64,000 nucleotides of DNA from Monilinia fructicola (Eukaryota > Ascomycota > Leotiomycetes > Helotiales > Sclerotiniaceae), in NCBI GenBank assembly GCA_008692225.1, contig VICG01000012.1, forward strand, positions 1,984,001 to 2,048,000, read 5' to 3'. The position numbers and the translations under genes were made by a program. Of the stretch, positions 47,617 through 60,490 are shown piece after piece. Within the stretch, counting starts at the first letter, position 1. Every line of letters begins with the position of its first letter. The notes below the pieces were generated by a model. It saw nothing but the letters and a program-made list of their open reading frames with translations. It made no database searches and had not been told where the DNA came from.

Positions 47617-48061
47617 GTAGTATGATTTGGGATTTGAATTGGTGTGACCTGGTAGAAGTGAGGGGAGCTTTGTTAATTGATATCGACAAGGTATTTGAAT
47701 GTGGGTTACCGTAGAAGGCTGCGATCTTTATTAGTAAGCCTCGCTGATAAGGCTGAATTTAACTTTACACGACCCCAACGCGCTATGTATATTTTTCGCG
47801 ACCCGACGCGTTTCCCAATTTACGCTCCATCGCCAAAATATATGGTTAACGTTTTTGATCATAATCTCATGAATTTGTCAACAGACAAACTCCATACAGT
47901 TCATGCGAATTTACCACTGTATTTCGAAACACATCGAATGCACAAAGGTCTTTTCTTGATCACCAACAATTCTTTCACTAGACTTGTTGAATTCTTCTTG
48001 AGATCAAACCACTCGATCATCTTCTCCCTGCTGTTTTGGCAGCACATAATCACTCACAATA
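47617..48061. promoter_or_regulatory. Divergent COX20/POL2 promoter
   Basis: 445 bp between two ATGs pointing away from each other. It contains the MluI cell-cycle box at 47806-47811 and two related GCG words (AACGCGC at 47778, TTCGCGA at 47795). Confidence 0.6.
47806..47811 (+). promoter_or_regulatory. MCB-like element (ACGCGT)
   Basis: A perfect ACGCGT, the site of the MBF (Mbp1/Swi6) G1/S factor in yeasts, 250 bp upstream of the POL2 ATG. Replication genes including yeast POL2 are controlled this way, so the position is meaningful even though the six-base word can occur by chance. Confidence 0.5.
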
Positions 48062-51000
48062 ATGCCACCACGAAAACCACAATATGGCTTCCGTCGTGGA
48101 GGAAAGCAAGCATACCATGGCCCCCGGAAAGCTAAAATCTTCGAAAAATCCTCTGGCAGAAATGAAGGCACATCTTTGGAAGAAAAATTAGAAGCGGTTA
48201 AACTCGGCCACTCTATAGATGAAGCCATGGGATTCCCGCGGCACGAATCCGGGAAGAAAAAGATTGGATGGCTAGTTAATATAAAGGCTACTACCATTGA
48301 AGACGAGAAACATTTGGAGGGACGAGCGGGAGTGGATTGCTATTTTATTGAAGATGACGGAGGAACTTTTAAAGCGACGGTGGAATACGAACCTTACTTT
48401 CTTGTTGCAGTTAAGAGGGGATATGAGCCAGAAGCTGAGGAATGGCTGAAAAGGGCACCGGGAGGTGGAGTTCTGAAAAGTATAAAAAGAGTGGAAAAAG
48501 AGGATCTGTCGATGCCAAATCATTTACTCGGTTACAGGAGGAGTTTCTTTGAATGTAGGTTTAGGAACGTGTCAGATCTGCTGGCGGCTAGAAAAGATAT
48601 TATGCCGGTAGCGGAGAAAAACAAAAAGAATATGAATGCGATGGACACTTATGCTGAGGTTGCCAGGTGAGTTTTTTAGGAGGGGTATTTCAAGACTTCG
48701 AAGGAGGGGCTAATTGGATCATAGTGCAAATGCTGGATTCGACCTTTTTGATGATTCACGAGATGACGATAAACGACTTAATGTTTCTGTTGCTGAGGGT
48801 AGCGATTTTATTGTAGATATCAGGGAATGGGATGTGCCGTACCATGTACGGGTAATGATAGATCAAGGTAATGGGAGTGTATGCTGGTTTTCACAGCCGA
48901 GCTGATGAGTTTTAGATATACGAACGGGAAAATGGTATTCGGTGGAAGCAAAGCACGGTACGACGACATTAAAGTGTCTAGAAGACCGTTTGGCGAGAGC
49001 AGATCCAGTTGTCATGGCATATGATATCGAGACGACAAAACTACCCCTGAAATTTCCAGATGCGACAATCGATCAGATTATGATGATATCGTACATGATA
49101 GATGGGCAAGGGTTTTTGATCACGAATCGAGAAATCGTCTCTGAAGATATTGAGGACTTTGAATATACACCCAAACCTGAATACGATGGTCCTTTTATGA
49201 TTTTCAATGAGCCAGACGAGAAAGCTGTTATCGAACGGTTTTTCCTGCATATTAAAGAAGCACGGCCCACAGTTATAGCGACATACAACGGAGACTTTTT
49301 CGATTGGCCATTCGTGGATGCGCGAGCTAGTGTTAATGGTATTGACATGTATCGGGAAATTGGATGGCGAAGGAGTCAAAGCGATGATCAGTATATCTGC
49401 GACTATAGTGCTCACATGGATTGTTTCCACTGGGTTAATCGTGACAGTTACTTGCCCCAAGGAAGTCGTGGTTTGAAAGCTGTAACAACTGCAAAGCTTG
49501 GTTACGATCCGGATGAGATTGATCCGGAATTGATGTTAAGATATGCCAGTGAGAGGCCTCAAACCCTTGCGGAGTATTCTGTTTCTGATGCTGTGGCCAC
49601 ATACTATTTGTACATGAAATATGTACATCCTTTTATTTTCTCCCTATGTACTATTATTCCTCTGGGACCAGACGCGGTTTTGCGGAAAGGGACAGGAACC
49701 CTTTGCGAAATGTTACTCATGGTACAGGCTTACCAAAAAGAAATCGTACTGCCCAATAAACACGTATCGCCGAAAGAATCATTTTGGGAGGGTCATTTGC
49801 TTGAGTCGGAAACCTATGTTGGTGGACATGTCGAGAGTATCGAAGCTGGCGTTTTTCGAGCTGATATACCTGTTAATTTTGCGGTCGATACAACTGCTAT
49901 CGACGAACTACTTGAGGACTTGGATGCTGCACTTAAGTTCAGTATCACGGTAGAAGAGAAGAAATCACTAGATGATGTCGAAAATTATGAGGAAGTCAAA
50001 CAGCAAATTACAGACCGCCTAAACAGCCTAAAGAAAACCGCAAATAGAAGCGAGAAACCCCTGATTTATCATTTGGATGTCGCTTCTATGTATCCGAACA
50101 TCATGACGACAAACCGATTACAACCCGATTCTATGATCCAAGAGTCGGATTGTGCGGCATGCGATTTTAATCGCCCTGGTAAAACCTGCGATCGAAGAAT
50201 GCCTTGGGCATGGAGAGGTGAATATCTTCCAGCAAAGAGGGATGAATATAATATGATCAGACATTCGCTTGAGAATGAAAGATTTCCCGGAAAATATCCT
50301 ACTCAACCAACTAGAACCTTTCAAGATCTTTCATATGACGAGCAAGCTTCGCTGATAAGAAAGCGACTGCAAACATACAGTCAGAAGATTTATCACAAGA
50401 TTCACGATCAAACTACGATTGAACGAGAAGCAATTATCTGTCAACGAGAGAACCCCTTTTACATCGATACTGTAAAAGACTTCAGAGATCGTCGATATGA
50501 TTACAAGGGTAAACAAAAAGTCTGGAAAGGCAAAACTGATGCTCTAAAATCAGCTGGTGCACCAGCAGTGGAAGTTGAAGAAGCAAAGAAGATGATCGTG
50601 TTGTTCGACTCTTTACAATTGGCTCACAAGGTCATTTTGAACTCTTTTTACGGATATGTGATGAGGAAGGGTTCTCGATGGTATTCCATGGAGATGGCTG
50701 GTGTTACTTGTTTGACTGGAGCACACATCATTCAAATGGCTCGGCAGCTAGTTGAACGAATTGGGCGACCTCTTGAATTGGACACAGATGGTATTTGGTG
50801 TATGCTTCCCGCCACATTTCCCGAGAATTATGCTTTCAAGATGAAGAATGGCAAAAAGCTCGCCATATCATACCCTTGTGTTATGTTAAACCATCTTGTT
50901 CACGACAAATTCACTAATCACCAATACCAAACTCTCATTGACCCAAAAACTTTCAAATATGAAACGCATAGCGACAATTCAATTTTTTTTGAAGTCGATG

Positions 51001-54000
51001 GTCCTTATCGTGCAATGATTCTCCCTACTTCTAAGGAGGAAGACAAGAACTTGAAGAAACGTTACGCAGTTTTCAACGATGACGGTAGTTTGGCAGAGTT
51101 AAAGGGATTTGAGGTGAAGCGAAGAGGAGAGTTGAAACTTATCAAGATCTTCCAACAGCAGATTTTCAAATTTTTCTTAGAGGGCACAACCCTTGAAGAA
51201 ACGTATCAATCAGTCGCAAAGGTTGCGAATCAATGGCTTGACGTTTTGGACTCAAAAGGAAAAACTCTTGCCGATGCAGAACTTATTGATCTCATTTGTG
51301 AAAACAGGAGTATGTCGAAGAGTCTGGAGGAATACGGTACGCAAAAATCCACGTCAATCACTACTGCAAAGCGTTTGGCAGAGTTTTTAGGAGAACAAAT
51401 GGTGAAAGATAAAGGTTTGAACTGCAAGTATATTATCTGCGCCAAACCAAAACATGCACCAGTAACTGAACGAGCTGTCCCGGTTGCTATTTTCTCCTCG
51501 GATGTATCAGTAAAACGACATTTCTTACGAAAATGGCTGAAGGAAGATCCAACAGATATGGACCCAAGAGCTCTTTTAGATTGGGACTACTATTCTGAAC
51601 GTCTCGGTTCCGTTATTCAAAAACTCATCACCATTCCTGCGGCTCTTCAGAAATGTTCAAATCCCGTGCCAAGAGTAGCACATCCAGAATGGTTACAAAG
51701 AAGAATCCGGATCAAGGATGATAAGATGAAGCAAAAGAAAATGACAGATATGTTTGCAAAAACACCACTTGAGGACATATCAAACTTGCAAGACCCAAGA
51801 ATGGCCGACATGGAGGATTTTGGAACCCAGCTTCTGAAGCCTAAGACTTTAGGTTCACAACTCGCAGCAGCATCGCAAAAGCCCATGAAAAGAAAGGATC
51901 CTGAACCTGCGGTACCAGTATCCATAAATCCATTTGCAGCTCTCCCTGATAAAATGCCCTCGCCCACCGAAGACTATGAAGGATTCCTAGAGTATCAGAA
52001 ACAGAAATGGAAGATTCAGAAACAAGCTCGAATACGACGTCGACATCTCTTCGGTGAGAATCGTGGTGCCCAAAGCAATATTGCGACGACTTTCCAGAAT
52101 CAAGCCGAGCAGTTGTTCAAGAGCACCTGGCAAGTCTTACAATTGAGAGGCACGGAAAGTCCAGGCATCGTTCTCGCATTTGTCCTTATTGATTCGAAAG
52201 TTCATACATTGAAAGTCAAGGTGCCTAGAACGGTTTTCCTCAATTTAAAGGGTAGTGAATTACCAGATATTGAAATTGATGGTTGCGAAGCCGAGAAGGT
52301 TTCACATACACTTCCAAACGGCCATCCGTCGGTCCATTTATTCAAGCTCACAATGCCTGAGGATGTGTATGTGAACGAGGCACAAAAGATATCTTTACTT
52401 TTCAACCACCCGAGTGTGGAAGGTGTCTACGAAAAGCAAGTTCCGCTTAATGTTCGTGCTGTTCTTCAGCTTGGCAGCTTGTGCACATTTGATGAAACTC
52501 AGCCTGGTGTTCTCGGAAGAGGTCTTGAGCAAGGTTTCGACCTATCTGGACTTCGGCGGGCGTCACCAAAGAACCCATATCTCTCACGCTCACCGATGGC
52601 ATACCTCTACCTCTACCATGTCATCGCTGGAGATAGACAAATTTTTGCACTCTTCTCGACTTCGAAAGAACAGGCGCATGTTGTAATTTTACAAAAAACC
52701 AAGGTTGCGGAACAGGATCTGCCGAATATGGCGAAAACTTATGCGGACTGCCTTACAAAACGACATCAAGATTCTAACGGAGAGGTGTGGCAAAACTGTT
52801 TCGATTATCAAGAAAAAATCCAATTCAAGATCAGCCAAGTCACGACGAGAAGGAAAGCGTTACTTGAAGTTGGGGATCTGGTCAAAAAGATGAAGAATGA
52901 TGAATCAAAACCACTCATGCTCGTCATCCAGTCCCCACAAAGAAGATTGCTTGTACATGATGTACCTATTCTTGGAGACTTGCCGATACTTCCTTTGAAG
53001 TCCGATATCCAGGACAGTAAACTCCCTCCTCTAAATTGGCAATCTTTCATTGCAAAACGTTTGGTGAACCATTATCTTAGTCTCGGCGAATGGGTCATTC
53101 ATCTAACGGAACTTGCACGGTACGGGGATGTACCTCTTTGTAATCTTGAAAGGGATGATCCTCGATTCTTGATCGATGTTGCTTATGCGAGAAGGCTTCA
53201 AAAGAACAATGTCGTCTTGTGGTGGTCTGCTGGTCCAAAGCCAGATCATGCTGGTTACGAACTAGATGATGTGCTTGGAGGTCTTGATACAGTACAAATG
53301 CCATCAGTGAATAATCCCGGTACATATCCATCAGTTTGTATTGAGATTGATGTTAGGAATTTGGCCATCAATACCATTTTGACTTCTTCTTTGATCAACG
53401 AATTGGAGGGAAGTGACTCGATATCTTTCAACCCTGCCGCGCCATCAGATGATGCGCCTAGTGATGGCACAAATGTTCTCTATGCTGAGAATGCTTTTGC
53501 TACTGCTGGTGTCACTGTTCTTCGGGAGATGGTCAAAGCTTGGTGGACTGAAGCTTGCAAGGGTAGTAGCATGGCGGATATCATGGTTCAGCATCTTGTA
53601 CGATGGGTCGAGAACCCAGACTCGTTCTTATACGACCGTTCATTGCATTATTATGTACAAATGATGTCCCGAAAGGCATTCCAACAACTTATGACTGACT
53701 TTAGACGTGTGGGATCCCATGTTGTATTTGCCAATTCAAATCGACTTCTTCTACAAACAACCAAAGCGGAAGTGGGAAATGCATATGCATACAGTCAATA
53801 CATCCTCAAATCGATCAAAGCAAAACCTCTTTTCCATTTCCTCGACCTTGAGATCAAAGAGTATTGGGATTACCTAGTATGGTACGATGAGTTCAACTAT
53901 GGCGGTAAAGGCTGCTCGGAAGTCGTCGAAGCTGAAAACCAATCTCTTGATAATATCATGCACTGGCAACTCAGCAATTTTCTTCCCGACAAACTACAAC

Positions 54001-54830
54001 AGATATTCAATGACTGGGTGCTAGAATTTATCGATATAATGCACGGTCTTAAAAAGCCCCGCCTTGGCGTTGATTCTACACCTCGAGCCACTCAACTCCC
54101 AGTTCGGAATCTGGGGAATGATAAGGAAGATAAGATTATCCTCGGAAAGAGTTTTGAGAAACCTCTCAAAAAACAAATTGCAGGTATCCTTCGCAGACAG
54201 AAAGATGAAATGCTCCATCCCGAACTCGCTGAAGATTACAAATTTCCCGTCCTCCCTGGCTCACATCTCAAACCTACCAATCCAGCACTAGAGCTTGTAA
54301 AGAGTCTCATGCAAGTTCTTTCCTTGGACAAGAATATCACGCTCGAGGCACGCTTGTTGCGAAAAGAACTATTAGAAATGTTTGAAATTCGCGAATTCTC
54401 CAATGATGCCAAATTCCAAAACCCCTCGACCTCAGCTAAAATCTGCAGTGTTGTCTGCGACTCTTGCACTACATCCCGCGATATGGACTTCTGTCGAGAT
54501 GAAGATTTACTTCCAAATAGTGAGGGAAGCTGGAGTTGGAAATGTATATTCTGTAATCAGGAGTTTGAACATTTGGGTATTGAAGAGAGGATTATTGCGG
54601 AGGTGATGGGGGCCGTGGCAGAATGGGTGGGCCAGGATTTAAAGTGCCTTAGGTGTGGAGGATTGAAGGTTAATGATTTGAGAGCTGGCTGTGGGTGTGG
54701 AGGGGAATGGGGAGAAAGTGTTGAGAGGAGGGTTGTTAAGAGTAAGGTCGAGGGTTGGGGGAGGGTGGCGAGCGCTTATGGTTTGAGAATGTTAGGAGCG
54801 GTGGTGGAGGAGGTTTTGGAGGGTTTGTAG
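48062..54830 (+). CDS. POL2: DNA polymerase epsilon catalytic subunit
   Basis: Three exons: 48062-48666, 48725-48867 and 48916-54830, with introns of 58 and 48 nt. The product of 2220 residues is close to the yeast protein (2222). N-terminal half: exonuclease motif I AYDIETTK with Asp286 and Glu288; polymerase motif A DVASMYPN with Asp637 and the epsilon-typical Met641; the Cys cluster CAACDFNRPGKTC that holds the iron-sulphur cluster of the catalytic core; motif B NSFYGYVMRKGSRWYS; motif C DTDGIW with Asp872 and Asp874. C-terminal half: the inactivated second B-family fold, then two zinc modules near the end (CSVVCDSC with CIFCNQEF, and CLRCG with CGCGG). It performs leading-strand synthesis and takes part in origin assembly in the nucleus through its Dpb2-binding C-terminus. 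All catalytic residues appear intact. Confidence 0.97.
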
Positions 54831-56327
54831 GTAGGGCTTACTTAAGTGCGAAAACGTCGGCGTTTATTTTATATTTGGGATCACAATCGCCGGGGTTTTT
54901 TTAATGGATTTCACGGGATGGTTTGTAGAGACCACACATGGCGTTCTGTGTTTACATATTGTTCGAATGGAAGATTCCCTCAACTCGTCATTTTCACGAA
55001 TTAAACATTGAATTAACTACGCCGGAAATTGATTTTTTGTTCTTTGACTTTCATGAAAAATACATAGATTAACGGCGAACTTGATTCCCTTTCACCCGGC
55101 TCTCAGGGACTTTGAAATTGGCAGATGCTCACCAGAAACTTATCCGGATTCGCAAGTACTAGCCGTCTTATCAGCCCTCTATAAACTCATCAAAATCTTG
55201 GCTAACTAATCTCATACCACAGCCGATCAGTTTGTGGCAATCGATATCCCTTTGATATTTTGTGTGTGGGAACTTCTGGATCAGCCTCTTCCACTCCTCT
55301 GTCAAGTGGCCATGTATCCATTTCCCTGTAGCGCAGATGGCAGTATGTTGATGATGCATTCCACGGCTTGAGCGAGCGCAAAACCCAGGAAAATCCCAAT
55401 CTTTCTCTCTATTATTGTTTTGTGGCCGTAATAAGATTCTCTTGGTACCCTTATAGCTCTACTACACTCTCTAAGTATCTCTATTTGGAGCTTTCCGGGC
55501 GGGGAATTTTCAGGGCTGGACGCCTATGAATGATGGCATGACATGGATTCTCATTGAAACCCCTTGAGCCAGAAATCAGAGCTAGATACCATGGATTCTA
55601 TTGCTTTCGGGCAGCTACAAAACTCCATAACAAGGACTTGATGACTCATTTTGGTGGATGCATTGCTTCCTCCTACTCCTTCGTCTCACCCCTTCATTTT
55701 TCGCTTAATGCGTTCGAAAAGGTTTGTTTGCACACTCAGGAATCTGCATCAATATTTTGTGGGGTCTCGCATAATTACTGTCCATTGTTTTTTTTTTTTT
55801 TTTTGCTTTTCGTTGATTGTCGATCATCGAAGCAGAAATCGAGGGCTACGGTTAAACAAATTTCTGACAACTAGTATCGCGAATTTTGATGCAACAAAAG
55901 CACTTCACCGTGGGTCATGAGTATCTATCTGTCATTACCTTCGTCATACTATGCTGCATTGATTACGCGAGTATTACAATCACGTAAACAAGACGTCAGA
56001 ATATCAAGACTTGAATCGACTCGGAGATGAAATTGAATCTCGAATTTCGTGTCTACCACGTGATGTACGGAGAGATATGCCCAAAGTCATTTGATAACCT
56101 TTTCAATTTTCAACTTGAGAACGAAAAGAACCAATTCCCTATACTTGTTACTTATGTACTACTACAAGTGATTGCGAGAAGATCGACCAACATCGGTTTT
56201 TCGCACCAGAAGAATTGGAGGATAGATAGTTTCAGTAAAATGTAAATGGAATACAAATGAAATAGTAAGCAACGAAACGCCGACTATTGAAAATTTCCTT
56301 CCAGGGTCCTTTTCCTTGATAGCTCTC
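54831..56327. other. Convergent spacer, POL2 to laccase
   Basis: No gene supported. A 62-codon minus-strand frame at 55171-55359 has a balanced, protein-like composition but no start context or family, and could be a gene remnant. A poly-T run lies at 55790-55804. Confidence 0.5.
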
Positions 56328-58322
56328 TTAGATACCGGAATCGGACTTGACATAAGGAGCTTGGGATGGATACCATGCATTCCATTTGTTGCAGGTATTA
56401 GTCAGTGCTGGCGAGATAGGGTTTATGCTGTTAATTTGGTTTTGAGATTCAAGGAATTGGACGGCGAGACCTCCACTTGCGTGCCAGCCCTGAGAATTAA
56501 ATTAGTATTGAGGTTACAGACACTTTGTAGGTCGGGGAACTTACAATATGACAGTGCATCAACCAAGCACCGGGATTGTCTGTTTGAAATGCTAAAACAA
56601 GCCACCCACCGGCAGGCAACATCGCAACATCTCTTCTAGGTGGGTTATCATAATCGAGGTTCGGTCCATTTATTGTGTTGTTGTAAGTTCCAACTCCAGT
56701 GCCCAAGATAAAGAAATCATGACCGTGCAAATGAATCGGGTGAGGAACGTTAACAGAGACTGGATTTCCATTACTTGTTCCTGGAACTTCCTGGATAATC
56801 CAATAATACCACTCCCCAGCATTGTTCAAAGAGATAAGGTTCTCTGATGTCGGCCAGGAATTGTTACCATCAAGAACGTATTGAAGAATAGGTTTCTTCC
56901 AGTCGACGTCTAGAGCGGTGAGGTTAATGCCCCATGTGACGATTGGTCCATCAGCAGTGACACCAATGTCGATGGCAACGTTGAGTTGATCGACGTTGCC
57001 ACTAAGGGGGCCGCTAGGCACAAAACTATCCCAGAAGGGTATGAGTCCTGTTTCGTCGGTACAGCGTCCGGTGTAGGATGTAGCTGTAGAAGATGGGGTG
57101 GTGCTGTTCGCTCCGGCATAGGTGAAGATGCCCCTGATATTTCCATTGTTGGTGTTGCTACCACACCCGGCTTGAACTTCAGCCCGGAACCAATAGCTTC
57201 CAACCGTTTGATTGGCAGTGATTATGACATCATATCTTTGACCGATACCGAGAAATATCCAATTGGTGGTGTATGGATGGATGGCTACGAAATCGTTCGT
57301 GATGACAGTGAATGGATGGCCATCTAATGAGACCATGAAATGATTGTCAACTGAAGAGTTGATGAGACGCAGACGATACTTTTTTCCCGTAGTGATAGTA
57401 TTCGTAGTATACTTTCCACCAGTCTGACCAGTAGGCGCGACCATACTACCATTGATAAGTCCATTGTCACCCGGTGGAGGCCCAGCTTGCGAATGTGCCA
57501 CTCTTTCACCAAGTGCAAACACTGGTGTATGATACCAATCTTGTACCATGTAAGTTCCGAGATCAATATCATAGTTAGCACTAGCTGGCCCATTTATCAC
57601 TAGACCACCGACGATGCCTTCACCATATTGGCCAGAAAAATGGCTATGATACCAAGTCGTGCCGTGCTGCGTCGCTTGGAAAGTGTATACCTTGGTATCT
57701 CCAGGAGCCAATGGACATTCAGTAATTCCTGGTACACCATCTTCGGTACATGTGTGGTATTGACGAATACCATGCCAATGGATACCAGTACCGTTGTGTT
57801 GAAGGGAGTTCTTCACGGTAACTTGAATCATATCACCCCACTGAAAGCATATTAGCTAATGGTTCCCGAGGAGAGGGGGGGCCGTGCAAAGAAAATGAGA
57901 CTTACGTCAGCATATAGGGTTGGACCAGGAAATTGGCCATTGATCAACATGCATTCTGAGCGGGTGACTCCATCTGGAGCACATGTTGTGTTGGTAAATT
58001 CCAAATTGTACCTTCGAGTTACACCAGTATTAGGATTTTTTGTGTCAAAATCAGTTGCAATACTGAAACCGTTACCCCAACAAGCCCTGGTGAAAGGCGA
58101 GTTTGTACAAGCAGGATCGGCGACCAAGCTAGAGATAGGGGAGGTAGACGTTGAACTTGATGTTGTTGTGGACGGGCCGACAGACACAGATGAGCCTGAA
58201 GTTGTAGAACTTGATGCCTGACGCCCGATCAGTCCATCGCGTTCATTGATTGGATCCGGGAGAAACGCTCCAATGGCGAGAGAAGGTAAAATAAGAATAT
58301 TCAAGATCTTCATTTTGAGCAA
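56328..58322 (-). CDS. Secreted laccase (multicopper oxidase)
   Basis: Three exons on the minus strand: 58322-57906, 57840-56545 and 56489-56328, with introns of 65 and 55 nt (624 residues; the ATG at 58313 would give 621). A signal peptide (MLKMKILNILILPSLAIGA) is followed by a Ser/Thr-rich linker (about 36-66) that is probably O-glycosylated. Then come three cupredoxin domains. All four copper motifs are present: HWHG (160-163), WYHSH (202-206), HPIHLHGH (505-512), and HCHIGWH (568-574) with an axial Leu579. The type-1 Cys is Cys569. The C-terminus is Asp-Ser-Gly-Ile with no extension beyond it, the plug typical of ascomycete laccases that enters the trinuclear channel. It oxidises phenols with oxygen outside the cell. 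Plausible roles are detoxification of phenolics or pigment polymerisation. Several N-glycosylation sites (NGT, NQT, NNS) are visible. Confidence 0.93.
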
Positions 58323-60490
58323 GTTAGAGAAAGAATATTGAGAGAATTGATCTGAAGAGAGTAATGTCTGGCGTAGTCAAGTAAGACTCAATGTATTTAT
58401 CTTGTGAGATTTCCACCGAAAGATCTGTTACTAGCATCGGGTTACCCTCTCCAGATCTTCCATGTTGATGCACACGAGCTCACGGTGCCGTCTCTCACAC
58501 GAGGCGAGGCTCGATTGACAAGCAAGAGAAGCAGCCATCTCAATGCAACCTTGCACGCTATCAGACGGCATTGTGAATAAAAGACTTTGTGGCTTACATG
58601 AACTTCGAACAGCACACCCAATGAAGAAAGATCTTGTGATTTGAGCTGAATAGAGTCAAAGTCCGATTGTCTAGTGTCGATGAAAGTCAAGGCTCCTCAG
58701 TCGGAAACACTTGAAAAGTTTGTGCCCTTTACATGATGCCAACCCTCCAAAATCAGAATAATAAGACTTAATGCATGGTATGTGGTAATGGTAAAAGTTT
58801 CAGGCACGGGAGCATGGAATATCTGCTGTCAGCCCTCGGACAATACTGTAGTTGCTTCGGTGGTACGCCAAGATCCGCCCGATCTTCCACATCCAGTTTT
58901 TTCGAGAAACTATGATAACAATAGAAACAACTGCATTTCCCACGATTATTGGCATACGTATGCTTTCAGGTCCCGAGGATACCGTACGTAAAAACTCTCC
59001 ATAAAGTGGACTCATGCCGAGAGCAGGCTTCTTCATATCTGCGAGGCTGAGAAGCTCAGGCGGAATCCTTTTTCATGGGATAGATGCCTAGATCGCTTGT
59101 CCCTGACCGTGTTAGTCTTTGACGGCTCGAGGTCAAAGGCTTCTGCTTCACCACTCCAGATCGATGGTTCGCGAGTTGAGAATTGTGTGGTCGGCTTACT
59201 CAGATTAGCGCAAACCCTGTAAGTTATTTAATAATTGGTGTCATTTTCAGGCGTTTAATCGTAGACTTGGTTTCTGGGCGTATGCTAATCAGTTGAAACT
59301 AACCCTAAAATGTACACTACCACGACACTCAAAGCCAAATCACACCCCATTTATAATCCGGAAGCAACCGGCGGGCAGTGACAGACGAAACGAATCAAAG
59401 TCATAAAAACGTCTGAAAGTCCAAACATCTCTTCATTCGGTATCAATAGTGGTACAAACAATATTATGCAGCTACCCTCTATCTTCTGCAAACCACCCTT
59501 GGCATAAATTCGGTGAGCCACGACAGCGGCTCGTTTATTTATTGGCTTAGCCTCTAGGACAACAGGATTCCATTGCACGTGCTTGCCTTGCACCAGGGTT
59601 GGGATTGAGTCAACGTTACCTTTTCTTACCCGATCGTGGTTGAAGGGCCACAAAAGCCGCAATACTTTAGAAGAAACGAAATTTGCGGCTCAGAAGTTCA
59701 GCATCATTCCGACTAGACAGCTTGTACTTCAGGCTCAGATTTAAGAATTCCGATAGACGTTCTGTTGAATCATGGTTATATCGCAAGTGGGAATACCCTG
59801 TTGAGGATTGGACATCACGAAGGCAAATATGCATGGCACACTTACCCCAGCATCCGATAATGAGAATACAACATAGCTGCAAAGATGATCATTGTGGCGT
59901 CTGCTTGTATCCCTATCAGTCGGGGATATCTCACATTATTGTACAGTAGCTCCTGAGTATCGCTCAAGTCATTGTCAGAAAACGCATCATACTTCGTATT
60001 CATCCTTCCTCTCGTTACAATCCTCGAGATCTCTCCTCATTCATCATCCCACTTCATCGCATTTGACAAGAACATTTCGATTAGTTAGGCCAATTAAGAC
60101 TCCTCACAACAGAAGACCTCTTCGGCTTGTTGTGCGGCACAGTAAGGCTTGTTTCTAGGGATCAAGTGTAACCTAGAAGCTGGAAAGATTCCGCTTTCTT
60201 TCTTTTATTATATCATGGAATATTTTATGCTGTCAGATCAAATTGGTCAATGTTCTAGATGGCGTCGGGCAATTCTGTAGAGTAATGCGCGTGCTCATCT
60301 TCCTTTCCGTTTAGCTGGGGCATGTTTCTTTTTTTGGACAGGCTCGGCGACGTGAGAGGAGCAGCTCGAATCCAAGCTATTTAGCTCATATGAAGATTCT
60401 CGAAATTTATATTGCTATGATGACCTCGCCAAACTTATTGTGATTCCCCTTTATCATTTTTATCGCTCGCGATCTTTTGTGTTTTTCATC
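58323..60490. other. Spacer between laccase and Thr-rich gene
   Basis: Divergent upstream regions of both secreted-protein genes. No gene supported. A 103-codon minus-strand frame at 59351-59662 lacks family features. Confidence 0.5.

Noticed and set aside
55171..55399. Small minus-strand frames with protein-like composition
   Set aside because: Too short, no start context, no recognisable family; possible remnant only.
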